From contig CP142458.1 in NCBI GenBank assembly GCA_038049695.1, positions 44,485,501 to 44,549,500 on the forward strand: 64,000 bases of DNA. Reading direction: 5' to 3'. Shown one piece after another: positions 1 through 9,940 of the stretch; the stretch's first letter is position 1; each line of letters opens with the position of its first letter. The stretch is from Cinnamomum chago (Eukaryota > Streptophyta > Magnoliopsida > Laurales > Lauraceae). The position numbers and the translations under genes were made by a program. The notes beneath the pieces are model-generated. The model was not told the DNA's origin. It searched no databases and worked only from the letters and a program-made list of their open reading frames with translations.

Positions 1-1270
1 CCGTTGAAGATCCCCCTTTAGGAAACATGTGCATGACCTCATTTGTGATACAAAGTTTATGCGCACAATACTATCTATGCATGGGCCCTATCTCATGTCC
101 CTTCTAACCCAATTTTTATTATCTTAAAGCCAAAGGTTCCTACTAGGAACTTAGAACATATGTAAGATAAAATTTAGGGCACTAAAGTCTAGCAATTAAA
201 CCCAATTCAAAGAAAACTTAAGGTATTCAATTAATGGGTCTAATAAATAAAAAGGGTTCCACTATACGAATACAAAGAGCAATGCATTATTTAGAACAAG
301 CAATTAAAAAAATAAGCAAATAATAAATAGTTTCTACCCCTATTATAAATTCAGGGATATTACTACCATGCTTATCATTATCATCTAGATTATTTAATTA
401 TATGAGATTATATTAGATGTTGTTCGAGATGTAAAAGGAAAGGTCTGTAAAGGAGGGTTTCACAAAGAATTGAATGCAGTTTCTTTGATCTTCTGAGTTC
501 TATTGAGAAGTAATCACAATTCACAACCAACCACCTTCTTCTGTTAGCATTACTTCGTAAGTTTCCGTCTTATATTTTGATCCACTCTTAAACCATTGCG
601 GCTCTCAAGGGAAATGGCTTCTTTCACAATGGCAAGAGTTTTATCAATAGAGGAAGCATGCAAATAACTAATGTGCAAATGAGAAATCCATTTATAAGCA
701 ACAAAGTTACAAATTAGGTAAGCATTGCAGGACTTCTTACCCCTTGTTAGCATCATCGTGTATGGTCAAAGGAGGAACATGAGAACAATGAGGTTACATG
801 AACTTATTTTTGATGTTCCATTTGGTTAGTCAGTATTACTTTCTTTCAGGCTATACCTTCCAGGTGTGTTTAGAAATGGGTCATGACTTGTTCAGCTTAG
901 GGTTGGGTCTAGGACGGAACCATGATTTTATCCAGACCCGGATCCGTTTCACAAGTGATGGATCCGGATTCGGCTAGAACCCTATCAGATGGATTTAGGT
1001 TGGGATCCAACTTCACCTCAAGGTTCGGTTCTTGTTCTGGTTTTGTCTCCATCTCTAATGCGGAGGCATTGGAGGCGGGGTTGTAGCTACAGCGAGTGCA
1101 TGGAGGGAGATGCAGTGATTTGGTGATGGGGTTTTGGAGACGGATGGTTGGAACTGACAGTTGGGGTGGGTTTGGGGGGGCAGATCACCGCTGATGATGA
1201 AGCCATGAAAATGAAAGATGAAGGTGGTGAAGCTGTGAAGGGGGTTGGGGACGATGATTATGTGAAACGC

Positions 1271-1308
<38 letters not shown>

Positions 1309-1326
1309 CATTTGCTGGTTCATACT
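1..1326. other. left flank, no recognisable gene
   Basis: AT-rich to mixed-composition DNA left of the first retrotransposon. A 68-codon minus-strand reading frame at 550-756 is the only uninterrupted stretch of note. Its product matches no family I recognise and has no visible splice or promoter context, so I do not call it a gene. The last 5 bases before 1327 (atact) are the left target duplication of element E1. Confidence 0.6.
1272..1306. repeat. (AG)n microsatellite
   Basis: An uninterrupted AG dinucleotide run of about 35 bases lies just left of element E1. It is a simple sequence repeat with no coding role visible. Confidence 0.95.
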
Positions 1327-2002
1327 TGTAAGTGCAAAAACTCTGAGACTTACTTAGGTAATGTAAGACTTCTTGGGAGATTCTGCTGGTTGAAAACCTG
1401 AAAAGGAAGAGGAAGGAAGGATTAGGGACCCTGGCTGTTATAAGCTCAAGGCCCTCCGATGCCTAAGTTAGTCTAGTTACTAGGCTAAGGATGATTGGAG
1501 AAGAAAGAGAACGAAAGTGTATGTGCCTCCTCCACTTACCTCCCTGGACTCACCTTCTATACATATATATATATATATATGCACTGGGTTTTATCAGGAG
1601 TTTCCTTAGTGGGGGTAGGTAAAAAGGGAACCTCCCATCAGGCCATACCTTGTACCCTTAGCGGGGGTAGGTGAAAGCCCTGTCCTATCAGTCCATACCT
1701 TGTATGGCTGCGGACGTGACCGCATTATAAGGTCAACTCCTTATCAGGCGCGTGCCCTGCAGGGCTTTTATTATGATTGACATTCGGCGCTTATCTCGGT
1801 CGATTGAAGCCACCGAGACCGAGACAGGCGTGTGGGTAATGGAACCGAGGCAAGTCTAGTCGGTATTTCCGAGGCTAGCCAGAACCGAATACCGAACTCG
1901 TGGTGGTACCGAGACGGGCGAGATCGAGACCATGACTTACTTATCTGTCATCCGCTATCAAGATTGGACTCGTCTCTTGAATTATGAAAAGGTCCCCACA
2001 CA
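1327..2002 (-). repeat. E1 3' LTR
   Basis: This is the LTR downstream of pol in element orientation. It runs from TGTAAG to CACACA on the plus strand and has a (TA)n tract at about 1561-1580 that is shorter than in the partner LTR. It differs from the partner by scattered substitutions and small indels. Confidence 0.92.
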
Positions 2003-2020
2003 ATTGCCCCCTAGCTCCTG
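2003..2020 (-). other. E1 polypurine tract
   Basis: Directly inside the 3' LTR the minus strand reads as a purine-rich run containing AGGGGGCA. This is the expected position of the plus-strand DNA synthesis primer of an LTR retrotransposon. Confidence 0.6.
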
Positions 2021-2622
2021 ACCTCCTGGAATCTCCTTATTCCTTTGAGGTCGGGAGCTAAGAACGTTTCTGTGCCCAAACTCTATCTCGATGGCAACTG
2101 CTGACGTCTGCTGGTGCTCGATCCTTATCATAATACTGCTTCGTGCGCCCGAGGCAATAACTGGTGTCTTTATTACTTTCGCTTGACCGGACACGCGTAT
2201 GTCGCTTCATGTGCCCTAGGCAGTTAAATGATGTGCTAGAGTTATTGTGGGGGCGAACCGGCGGTGCCACGCGTCTTCTTCTGCTTGGTTGTTGTTCGAA
2301 CCGAAGCGACATGTGGAAAGTTCGAAGCGTCATTTCGCACGCGTACTTTTAAGAGGCGCTTCTCTCCTTCCATAAAGAGGGTTGCCCCTCCTCCTTTCCT
2401 TACATCTGCTTTCGCCTGGAACGAAACTCTGCCGGAGAAGATACCTTGCCGAGACCAAGACTTAACGAATCGAGAGATCTTCGTTTTCCGAATCTTTTGC
2501 CCTCTTTTTTTGTGAGTCTTCTTTCCTCTTAACTTGCTTTCCTCCTCGAGTCCTTTAGGATTTCTGCTCGCTCACCCTCTAGGGTTTTGAGTTTCCTTGG
2601 TCGCCCCTTTTAGTTTTTAGAT
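2021..2622 (+). other. presumed 5' region of the E1 antisense gene
   Basis: About 600 bases between the polypurine tract and the first ATG of the antisense gene. Short frames exist on both strands but none resembles a retrotransposon protein. By position it would hold the promoter and leader of the antisense transcript. I see no convincing TATA box and make no promoter call. Confidence 0.4.
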
Positions 2623-4894
2623 ATGGGGATTTACAGTCACTGGGTGGAGAATGCCCAAGCCTTGGAAGGACTTAGAAATGCGTATAGTATACCCGACGAT
2701 GTAATGGTGAAGCCGATGGACCCTCAGGGCGGCTTGGACAGCCTATTTCACTTCAACAAGTGGATGCCCTTCCCCTTAGTATCGATTGTTGAAGGTGGGG
2801 TTAGATTTCCCGTTCATTCCCTTCTTAGATCGTGTCTGAGCACCAGGCGGCTTTGCCCTTTCCAGTTATTGCCTAATGGTTTTAAGATAATCATGGGCGT
2901 CGCCGAGCTCAACAGGATCCTCGATATTAACTTGGGCGTGCACGACATTGAAGATGTCTGACATCTGCAAGTCGGCAGGGGACGAAGATACCTATTATCT
3001 CCGGGTGAAGGCGAAAAGTCTGCCCCTGGTGACTGCTTTGGAGGACTCGAGCAAGTATGCAGGGGAAGAGCGTCTGCTTGTTTCGGGGAACTAGGAGTTC
3101 GGGCCGTCCGAAACCGAAGCGGCGAGGAGAATCCAGATCCCCCGGAAGCCCGGGCTCCCCCGAGTAAATATTTACTTCCCTCAGGGTGTTGTGTTCATCT
3201 TATGCATCATTTCGCCGGGCTAACGTTTCCTTCTTGCTCTCTTATGCAGGCATCCATCGAAGAAGGAAGGAGGCCTCCTTAGACCGTTGGAAGAGGAACG
3301 AGGCCTGGTTCCAGAAGGTGTACAATTATCACGGTCACGAGACCCGAGCCGCTCTCTCTCTGCTTGGGTATAAGCCGAAGTACCAGTCCTATATCAAGAG
3401 GACGCTCGAACTTCCCAGCAGGCCGATCGAGAGGTGGTGCTTGCGTTAGCCGAGACCAGCGGGGATGGCTCTTTGGTCGCCGAGGCTTCCAATCCGGTTA
3501 GGGTTGTGGAGGATATCCCTTCTTCGGACTCAGAAAAAGGAGGAGAAGGAGAGATGGAGGGACGACGTCCTCCGCTAAAGGACCTGTGAGCGATTATCTT
3601 CAAGGGCCAAGCCCCGCCCTCTTCAAAACGCGCCCCCAGCGGATCCAGCACCGCCCCTGGCTCTTCTACTAGTGCTCCCTCTGGTGCCTCTAATGTGGCT
3701 GGTGCTTCATCTTTGAAGAAGAAGAGCGCCCCAGGACCCTTTCAAGAGAAGAGGAGTAGGGCAGAGGAGCCAGCCAAGGAGGCTCGGCAGCTGCCAACCG
3801 AGGCCGAGAAGGAGGGAGAGAGGCCCCCTCCTGAAAAGAGGCCCTGGGTAGAGGATGGGCCGGAGCAGCTCGCCGGGGAGGCCTTGCCTTGCCTGCGCAC
3901 CATACCGCCTGCCCCTTTCAGGCCCGACTTTCAGATCAATCCCGGGTAATTTTTGATTGTCGAGGACCGGGTTGGCACGCACTCTGGGACCATTATGGCG
4001 GTCGGCAGGGCTTGTGCTCTCCTGAGAGACATGGAGAGGCATAGCAAAGCCGGCCAGCTGAGCCTGATCTATTCGTCGATGAGGGCATCAATTGAGGTGC
4101 GTTCTAATTTCCTTGTTTTTCCAGGTGCTGTGTCTTGGCCATTTGACTTAACATGTTTTCTCGTCTTCTACAGAATGTACAGAGGCTGCAAGTCATCTTG
4201 GAAAGGACCGAGAAGACTGCCGCGAGAGTCAACGAATTGGATGGGGAGAAGAGGAGGCTGGGAGACGAGTTAGAAACCAGCGCCGGAGAATTAAAGAAGA
4301 TGGAGGAGAAGAACGCTGGGCTCGCAGCGGACCAACAAGCGGCGAAGGCCGAGATCATAAGGCCGCGGGCTGAGAATAACCATCTGAAGGGCGCGGTCGA
4401 GGTGAAGATAAAAGGGGTGCACGTGCTGGAGGCCGAGCTGGCGAAGAGGGACACCGAGGCAGCGGGGAAGGATGCCGAGATCGAGTCCCTGCAGAAGGAA
4501 CCGGGCCGAGATCCAATCCTCCTCTCGTGCCGAGGTTGCTCGCTCTTTCCAGGAGGGGGTGGATTGGGCGACGGCCGAGTATGAGGCCCAGATCAGGAAT
4601 CTGAGTCTGATTTTATACGAGTTGGGAGGCAGGGATGCATTAAAGCAATACGGGGTTCCCGAAGGCCACCCCATCTATGAGAACCTGCCCGTGTTTCAGC
4701 CCTCCTCGTTCGATCCTGATCCAGAACCCTTCTCTGGCACTCCTGAGGCCCCAAGTTCCGATGCCCCGGCTCTTCTTCCTTCTCCCTAGAGCGCAGCAGA
4801 AGGCGCCCAGGCTCCTCCCTCCTCCGAGACTCCTAGCATTTCTGGGTCGGTCCCTCCTACCGACAAGGCAGGGACAGGGGATGCCTCGAAATAA
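2623..4894 (+). pseudogene. E1 antisense extra gene (putative gypsy-type transposase-like protein), spliced and decayed
   Basis: This gene lies on the strand opposite to gag-pol. Its first block starts at ATG 2623 with MGIYSHWVENAQ and resembles the N-terminal domain annotated in plant genomes as putative gypsy-type transposon protein. Later blocks are a basic segment (about 3250-3450), a proline and charge-rich segment (3695-3950), a strongly heptad-like coiled coil rich in E, K, L and A (about 4174-4500) and an acidic, proline-rich tail. Two likely introns have GT and AG ends: about 3186-3249 and 4097-4173. Decay is visible as a one-base frameshift near 2958, an in-frame TAG near 3091 and a TAG at 4787-4789. 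In the same frame the coding-like sequence continues to TAA at 4892-4894, which I take as the original end. Function is unknown. Antisense genes of this kind are known in Tat elements such as RIRE2, Grande and Retand. I am confident it is not a shadow frame, less so of the exon limits. Confidence 0.7.
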
Positions 4895-4970
4895 TGTATT
4901 TCTTTTCTTCTTCTCTCTTTGTAAAATGAAACATATTGTAATTACCATTCTTTATTAATGAAATCTTTTT
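4895..4970 (+). terminator. probable 3' end and polyadenylation region of the antisense gene
   Basis: Immediately after the inferred stop the plus strand becomes T-rich and then reads through TTGTAAAATGAAACAT and a TTATTAATGAAATC segment. This resembles plant near-upstream polyadenylation signals. There is no transcript evidence. Confidence 0.4.
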
Positions 4971-5405
4971 CCCCACCTTTGTCCTCTTTGCCTTGTGTGT
5001 GCTTTTTGTCCATTTCTTTCTTTTTCAAGCGGATGCTAGACTTTTGTTTCGAAGTGGCTGAGGTCGGTCTTTTGATTGTTGACCTCAGTTATAGGATGTG
5101 GTCTCAGAATGTACAAAGTGCCTGAGATCGGCCCACACTTGAATTCGCAAACGGGAGAAGGCTGGTTCAGTCCTAGCCTAAAGACCTCTGTTTCGTAATC
5201 GAACCAGAACATTAACTCGTAACTTTGTACAATCTTAACCAGCTTGAGGGGCGTGCCAAATCCTGTCTTGGTGACCTAGGTAGATGTAACCTGGCGATCT
5301 TGATTGGTTTCGCGACTGAGCCAAGAGGGGTTATGACCGCGCCCAAAGAGATGGTTACATGTCGGGTTTAAGCGTTCGAGATCGTGGTGCCAACTTCCAC
5401 AACTT
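4971..5405. other. E1 non-coding spacer between antisense gene and tandem repeats
   Basis: No frame here resembles a protein. Fragments of the motif CTGGTT...ACCGAG recur irregularly, so it may be an older, degraded extension of the adjacent tandem repeat. Confidence 0.5.
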
Positions 5406-5740
5406 GGCGATTAAATGACTGGTTCTATAACCGAGCCGAGGGGGTTGGTCCCGTGATCGAGCCGAAAACAACTGGTTCCATAATCGAGCTGACGCTGAGC
5501 TTTGTAACTTGGCGATTTTTAAAGGCTAGTTCCATAACCGAGCCGAGGGGGTTGGTCCCGTGATCGAACCGAAAACAGCTGGTTCCGTAACCGAGTTGAC
5601 GCCGAGCCTCGTAACTTGGCGATTTTTAAAGGCTGGTTCCATAATCGAGCCGAGGGTGTTGGTCCCGTGACCAACCGAAAATAGCTGGTTCTGTAACCGA
5701 GCTGACGCCGAGCTTCATAACTTGACGATTTTTAAAGGCT
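5406..5740. repeat. E1 tandem repeat, unit about 105-107 bp, about 3 copies
   Basis: The marker GGCGATT recurs at 5406, 5511 and 5618, with a variant GACGATT at 5724, giving spacings of 105, 107 and 106 bases. Each unit carries CTGGTTCCATAAYCGAGC and a GGTTGGTCCCGTGA segment. The array sits between the end of integrase and the antisense gene, a position where Tat elements often have tandem repeats. Confidence 0.85.
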
Positions 5741-5796
5741 GCGAGGCAAATCTTTGCTGAAGAGTTTCTTTCATTGATTTATTTGATGGGTACATT

Positions 5797-5979
5797 TCAG
5801 AAAAAGTATTTTTTGAGGTGTGTGGCATTCCATGGTCGTGGCAGTTCTTTGCCTTCCATGTCTTCCAGTCGGTACGCTGATTTCCCTGCTTCTAAGATCA
5901 CCTTGAACGGTCCATGCCAGTTCGGGGCGAGTTTTCCTTCATTAAGATTTTTGTTTGCAAGGAGCATCTTTTTTAACAC
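5797..5979 (-). pseudogene. E1 integrase C-terminal segment
   Basis: The minus-strand product has the typical end of a Tat polyprotein: a GPFKV segment, a YRLEDMEG segment and PRPWNATHLKKY near the end. This is the C-terminal DNA-binding part of integrase. It is separated from the core by a frame change between 5979 and 6079, so the protein could not be made in one piece. Confidence 0.85.
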
Positions 5980-6078
5980 CAGTTCTCCTACTAAAAATTT
6001 CTTTTCCTTGACCCTTTGATTGTATCCTCTGGCTAGTTGTTGTTGATAAGGGGCTAGGCGAACTACAGCGGCATCTCT

Positions 6079-6600
6079 TCACTCTTCAGCTAGATCGAGT
6101 TCCCGAGCCAGGTTTATGTCATTTTTTCCTTGGTCTAACAATTCCGATCTTAATGTAGGGAGGCCGACCTCAAGAGGGATCACGACTTCCATACCATAGG
6201 CGAGGGAGAAAGGTGTTGCAGAGGTGGAGCGCCTAGGGGTAGTTCTGTATGCCCAAAGGACGCTTGGGAGCTCTTCCACCCATCTTCTTTTGGCTCGGTA
6301 GAGCCTCTTCTTGAGTCCGTCAAGCACTACTTTGTTTGAGATTTTGGCCTGGCCATTGCTCTGTGGGTAAGCTAGGGTCGTGTAGTGATTTCTGATACCG
6401 AGCTCCTGGCAGAAGTTCCTGAAGAAATTGGAATCGAACTGAGTCCCGTTGTCAGAGACCAAGGTTCTTGGTACTCCGAACCTTGTGACGATACTGTTCC
6501 AAACGAAGTTCCTGGTGTCGTGTTCAGTAATGGAGGACAACGGTTCTGCTTCTATCCACTTGGTTTAGTAGTCAGTGGCCACTATCAACCATCTCTTATA
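6079..6600 (-). pseudogene. E1 integrase catalytic core, inactive
   Basis: The DDE-type core would insert element cDNA into the chromosome. The first catalytic Asp lies in a VATDY motif near 6570-6580, directly followed by an in-frame TAA (6565-6567). The second Asp is present in VSDNGTQF. Thirty-five residues later, where NGQAE is expected, the sequence reads NGQAK (codon AAA), so the catalytic Glu is replaced by Lys. The rest (WVEELPSVLWAYRTTPR, ATPFSLAYGME) is typical of plant Gypsy integrase. The stop and the lost Glu both make it non-functional. Confidence 0.9.
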
Positions 6601-7200
6601 GCCTGGAGTTCGGTGAAGAGGCCCCACAATGTCCAATCCCCATTGAGCGAAAGGCCATGGACTGGAGAGCGGGCTCATATCCTGTGCTGGCTGGTGGAGG
6701 GAGTGAGAATTTTTGGCATTTCTTTGCATAGAGCTGTGCATCCTTCTGCATGTAGGGCCACCAGTATCCTTGGCTTATGGCTCGGTAAGCTAGCGACCGT
6801 CCTCCAATGTGGCTTTCGCAGATCCCCTCATGGATTTCGTATAGGAAATCTTTGACTCTGCTCGGGTGGACGCATAGGAGATAGGGACCAGTGAAGGACT
6901 TCCTATAGAGCTTGCCATCCGGAGACAACCAAAACCGAGCTGCTTTTAACCTGGTCTTGTGAGCCTCGTTTTTATCTTCGGGAAGTCGGTCGTGCTTTAA
7001 ATTGGTGATGATCGGATCCATCCAACTTGGACCGAGATTGACGCATAGAATCTGCTGAGGTGGGCGAAGTTCTATACTTGGAGTTTCCAAAGTTCTCACC
7101 TCAACTATTCTTTCCTTCCCGGCTTCGACAGCTGATACCAAACTAGCGAGGGTGTTCGCATGAGAGTTGGCTTCTCTGACAATCTGTTTGACCTCGACTT
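6596..7200 (-). pseudogene. E1 integrase zinc-binding N-terminus and linker
   Basis: The minus-strand frame contains the His-His part of the HHCC zinc finger in EIHEGICESHIGG, a conserved YWWPYM segment, then KKCQKF. The second Cys of the usual CxxC is missing (CQKF instead of CQKC), probably from a small indel. A segment typical of the linker from RNase H (VKQIVREANSHANTLASL) precedes it. It joins RNase H through a frameshift near 7300. Confidence 0.85.
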
Positions 7201-7256
7201 TCTGGAACTGAGAGAGAAGCTGCTTTGCACGAGATAAGTAGGCTGCCATCCTTTCG

Positions 7257-7560
7257 TCACGAGCCTGATAGTCCCCACTGAGTTGGCTCGTCACCAACTG
7301 AGTCACTGAAGACTACAAGTTGTTGTGCTCCCAGGATCTTGGCACTATCGAGCCCTGCGATCAGTGCTTCATATTCTGCTTCGTTATTAGATGCCTTGAA
7401 ACCGAGCGTTAAGGCCTGCTCGATGACAAGGTTTTCTGGAGAAAGGAGGACTATGCCGACGCCGGCTCTTTTCAATGTCGAAGACTCGTCTACGAAGACT
7501 TTCCATGCTGAGTCGAGGGACTGCTTCCAAGACTGTTCATGCTCGGTCTCGGTTGCTTCA
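7257..7560 (-). pseudogene. E1 archaeal-type RNase H domain
   Basis: The C-terminal part of a 243-codon frame has WKVFVDESS, then NNEAEYEALIAGL and VVFSDS. These carry the three acidic residues expected for the additional archaeal-type RNase H (aRNH) of Tat elements. The domain removes RNA from RNA-DNA hybrids and is thought to have been acquired by this lineage in addition to the original RNase H. It follows a Glu and Ser-rich linker. A frameshift just after VFSDS (about 7295-7306) breaks the link to integrase. Confidence 0.88.
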
Positions 7561-7579
7561 CCCCTGCCCTCATTGCTTT

Positions 7580-7988
7580 CTCTACCCATACTGCCCCCCA
7601 GTTCGGTGTCGGGCTGGCTCGGTGCCGAACTGGGAGTGATGAATTCCACGATGAAGTCTGCCAAAACTTGGGCTTTGATTGCCGTTCTGGGTTGATATTG
7701 AATGTCGAATTGCCCTAGCTCGATGGCCCATTTTGAAACTCTTCCAGAGAAGTCTGCTTTCGGGAAAAGGGATTTGAGTGGATGTTCTGTAACAACTATA
7801 ATTGTGTACTCCTTGAAGTAGTGGGAGAGCTTGCAAGAGGCGCAGAAGAGTGCCAATGCAAGTTTCTTTAATGGCAAATACCCGGTCTCAGTTTTAAGAA
7901 GAATTCTGCTTGTATAATAGATTGGCTTTTGCTGTTTTTCTTCTTTTCTAACGAGGACCGAGCTCACCGCATGATCCAAGACTGCCAA
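7580..7988 (-). pseudogene. E1 Gypsy-type RNase H domain
   Basis: The frame starts at the conserved AVLDHAVSSVLV and contains PIYYTSR, a LALALFCA helix, EHPLKSLF and KWAIELGQFDIQYQPR, all typical of the original Ty3/Gypsy RNase H. It overlaps the RT frame by 25 bases in another phase. The shift coincides with a G/C homopolymer (about 8031-8048), a likely site of slippage. Confidence 0.9.
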
Positions 7989-9013
7989 GTACAGATAGAG
8001 GGTCTCGCCTTGTTTCGGTGTTGATAGTTAGGGTGGGGGGGCGGGGGAGACAAATAGTTTTTGAGTTCCTGGAGGGCTTGGTCGCACTCCGGAGTCCACT
8101 GGAATTTTATCTTCTTTTTCAGAAGTTGAAACAACGGGGCGGCATTTGTCCGAGGTCGGCTGATAAAGCGATTGAGGGCAGCGGCCATCCCTGTGAGCCT
8201 TTGGACCTGTTTGGTCGTGGTCGGACTCTGAATTGCCCGGATCGTCGAGATCTGGTCTGGGTTGGCTTCAATCCCTCTTCTGGTCACGAGGCTTCCGAGG
8301 AATTTGCCCGAGCCAACACCAAATGCGCATTTGGATGCATTTAATTTGAGCTGGAACTTCTTCAGGATGTCAAACGTCTGACGCAGATCGGCCAAGTGGT
8401 CCTCCGTCCTTTCAGACTTGACGACCATGTCGTCAATGTAGACCTCCATCGTTTTGCCGAGCTGAGACTGGAACATCTTGGTTACCAACCGTTGGTAAGT
8501 TGCGCCTGCATTTTTTAACCCGAAGGGCATCACCTTGTAACAGTAGATGCCTCTGGGTGTTTTGAATGCGGTCTTCTCTTCATCGGACCCATACATTGGG
8601 ATCTGGTGGTACCCCCGGTAAGCATTAAGGAAGCTCATTTTGTCGTGTCCGGCCGTGGCGTCAATCAGCTGGTCGATCTTCGGCAGTGGAAAACTGTCCT
8701 TTGGGCATGCTATATTGAGGTCGGTGAAGTCCACGCAAAACCTCCATTTCCCATTCTTCTTCTTCACGACCACTGTGTTTGCCAACCATTCCGGGTATTG
8801 TACTTCTCTGATGGCCCGAGCTTCTAGTAGCTTGTCAACCTCTTCACTCACGGCTTCGGTCTGTGGAATCCCCGTCCTGCGAGCCTTTTGAACCACAGGC
8901 TTGTACTTCGGATCTACGTTCAACCTGTGGCAGATGATCTCAGGATCGATGCCCAGCATCTCATATGGCGTCCAGGCAAAGACCCCCTTGTTCTGCAGCA
9001 AGAAATCGAGCAA
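7964..9013 (-). pseudogene. E1 reverse transcriptase
   Basis: This 349-codon frame holds a nearly complete Gypsy RT: VVKKKNGKWRFCVDFTDLN, FPLPKID, MPFGLKNAGATYQR, YIDDMVVKS (the YxDD catalytic box) and LGSLVTRRGIEANP. The first catalytic Asp, normally in SFMDAYSGY, is Asn here (SFLNAYRGY), which should abolish polymerisation. The frame breaks in a homopolymer before RNase H. It lies between protease and RNase H, as in all Ty3/Gypsy pol genes. Confidence 0.93.
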
Positions 9014-9083
9014 CTCGGCCTTCTCGGCCTCGGGGAGCTGGCTCCCGAGCAGGAAGTATCGTTTGGGATCAGATGGGTCGACT

Positions 9084-9566
9084 CTAACTTCGGTCAGATC
9101 TTCGACACTCTTTAGCTTGGGATCTCGGTCGAGCTATATGTATATGGGAAGGCTCCGTTTTACCAGGCATCACGGCCACCAAGCATTGGTTGGCCATTTC
9201 CTGGTTTCTTTTAACCGTTATAACCTTCACTTTGCCATCCTTGCCTTCGAGTGGGGACTTCAACTTCTGGTGATGAGTGGAGTGCACGGCCTCCATGCCA
9301 TGCAGCCAACTTCTCCCCATGATCACGTTGTAGGGTGATGGTACATCTACCACTAGGAAATCGGTCTGCATACTGGCCCCTGCGATCTGTACCCTTAGGG
9401 AGATCCTCCCTTTGGGGTAGACTGGTTTTGAGTTGAAACCTATGACAGGAGTGTGTGATTCCAGCAAGTCTTCTTCCTTGAGTCCCAACTTCTTGAAGCA
9501 GTCGAAGTATAGGATCTCCGAGGAACTCCCGGGGTCCACAAGCACCCTTTTCACCACGTAGTTCAT
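9084..9566 (-). pseudogene. E1 aspartic protease
   Basis: A retropepsin-like domain that would cut the Gag-Pol polyprotein. The active-site Asp is in RVLVDPGSSSEIL (DPG in place of the common DTG or DGG). YNVIMGRSWLHGM, the usual second conserved region, follows. The frame continues to 9084, and RT begins a new frame just below it, so the polyprotein is interrupted between the two. Confidence 0.85.
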
Positions 9567-9626
9567 CAGATTTAGGGTGAGAACCAGTGGGTCGTTATGG
9601 GGTATCTAGACTCCCTCCAGATCCTG

Positions 9627-9940
9627 TTATGAGAACCAGATCTTTGGCCTCTCTGCTCGGGCTTTCTTCGCGGCGGGCTCCAACTCGGTTGTCATCACCT
9701 GTTTATTATGTGAGGCCCTCCTAGCCTCGGCTCGAGCTTGATTGCTTCCCTTTGGCGCAGGAGCTAGGTGTATGACATTAATTATCCCATCTGGCTCCTC
9801 ATCGTCTTCGTGGCTCCGGTGCTGGTGGGGTCGGACATTGTTGTAGCTCGCCTCCTTCATGTAGTCCTTCGAATGCCGTCTTTCACGAGCCTCTCGAGGT
9901 GAGCTTTAAATGACATGCAATCTTCTATTCTGTGTCCATT
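9627..9940 (-). pseudogene. E1 gag-protease linker
   Basis: A charged segment (DDEEPDGIINVIHL, then Ala and Arg-rich) of the kind found between Gag and protease in Tat elements. It is separated from protease by an in-frame stop near 9607 and from Gag by a frame change near 9930. The Gag frame ends at GKFCAYHK, the usual start of a zinc-knuckle-like segment. Confidence 0.65.

Noticed and set aside
3707-4042. 111-codon minus-strand frame in E1
   Set aside because: It is the shadow of the antisense gene, lies between integrase and LTR, and has no retrotransposon motif.
5774-6019. 81-codon plus-strand frame
   Set aside because: It is the exact shadow of the E1 integrase C-terminus.
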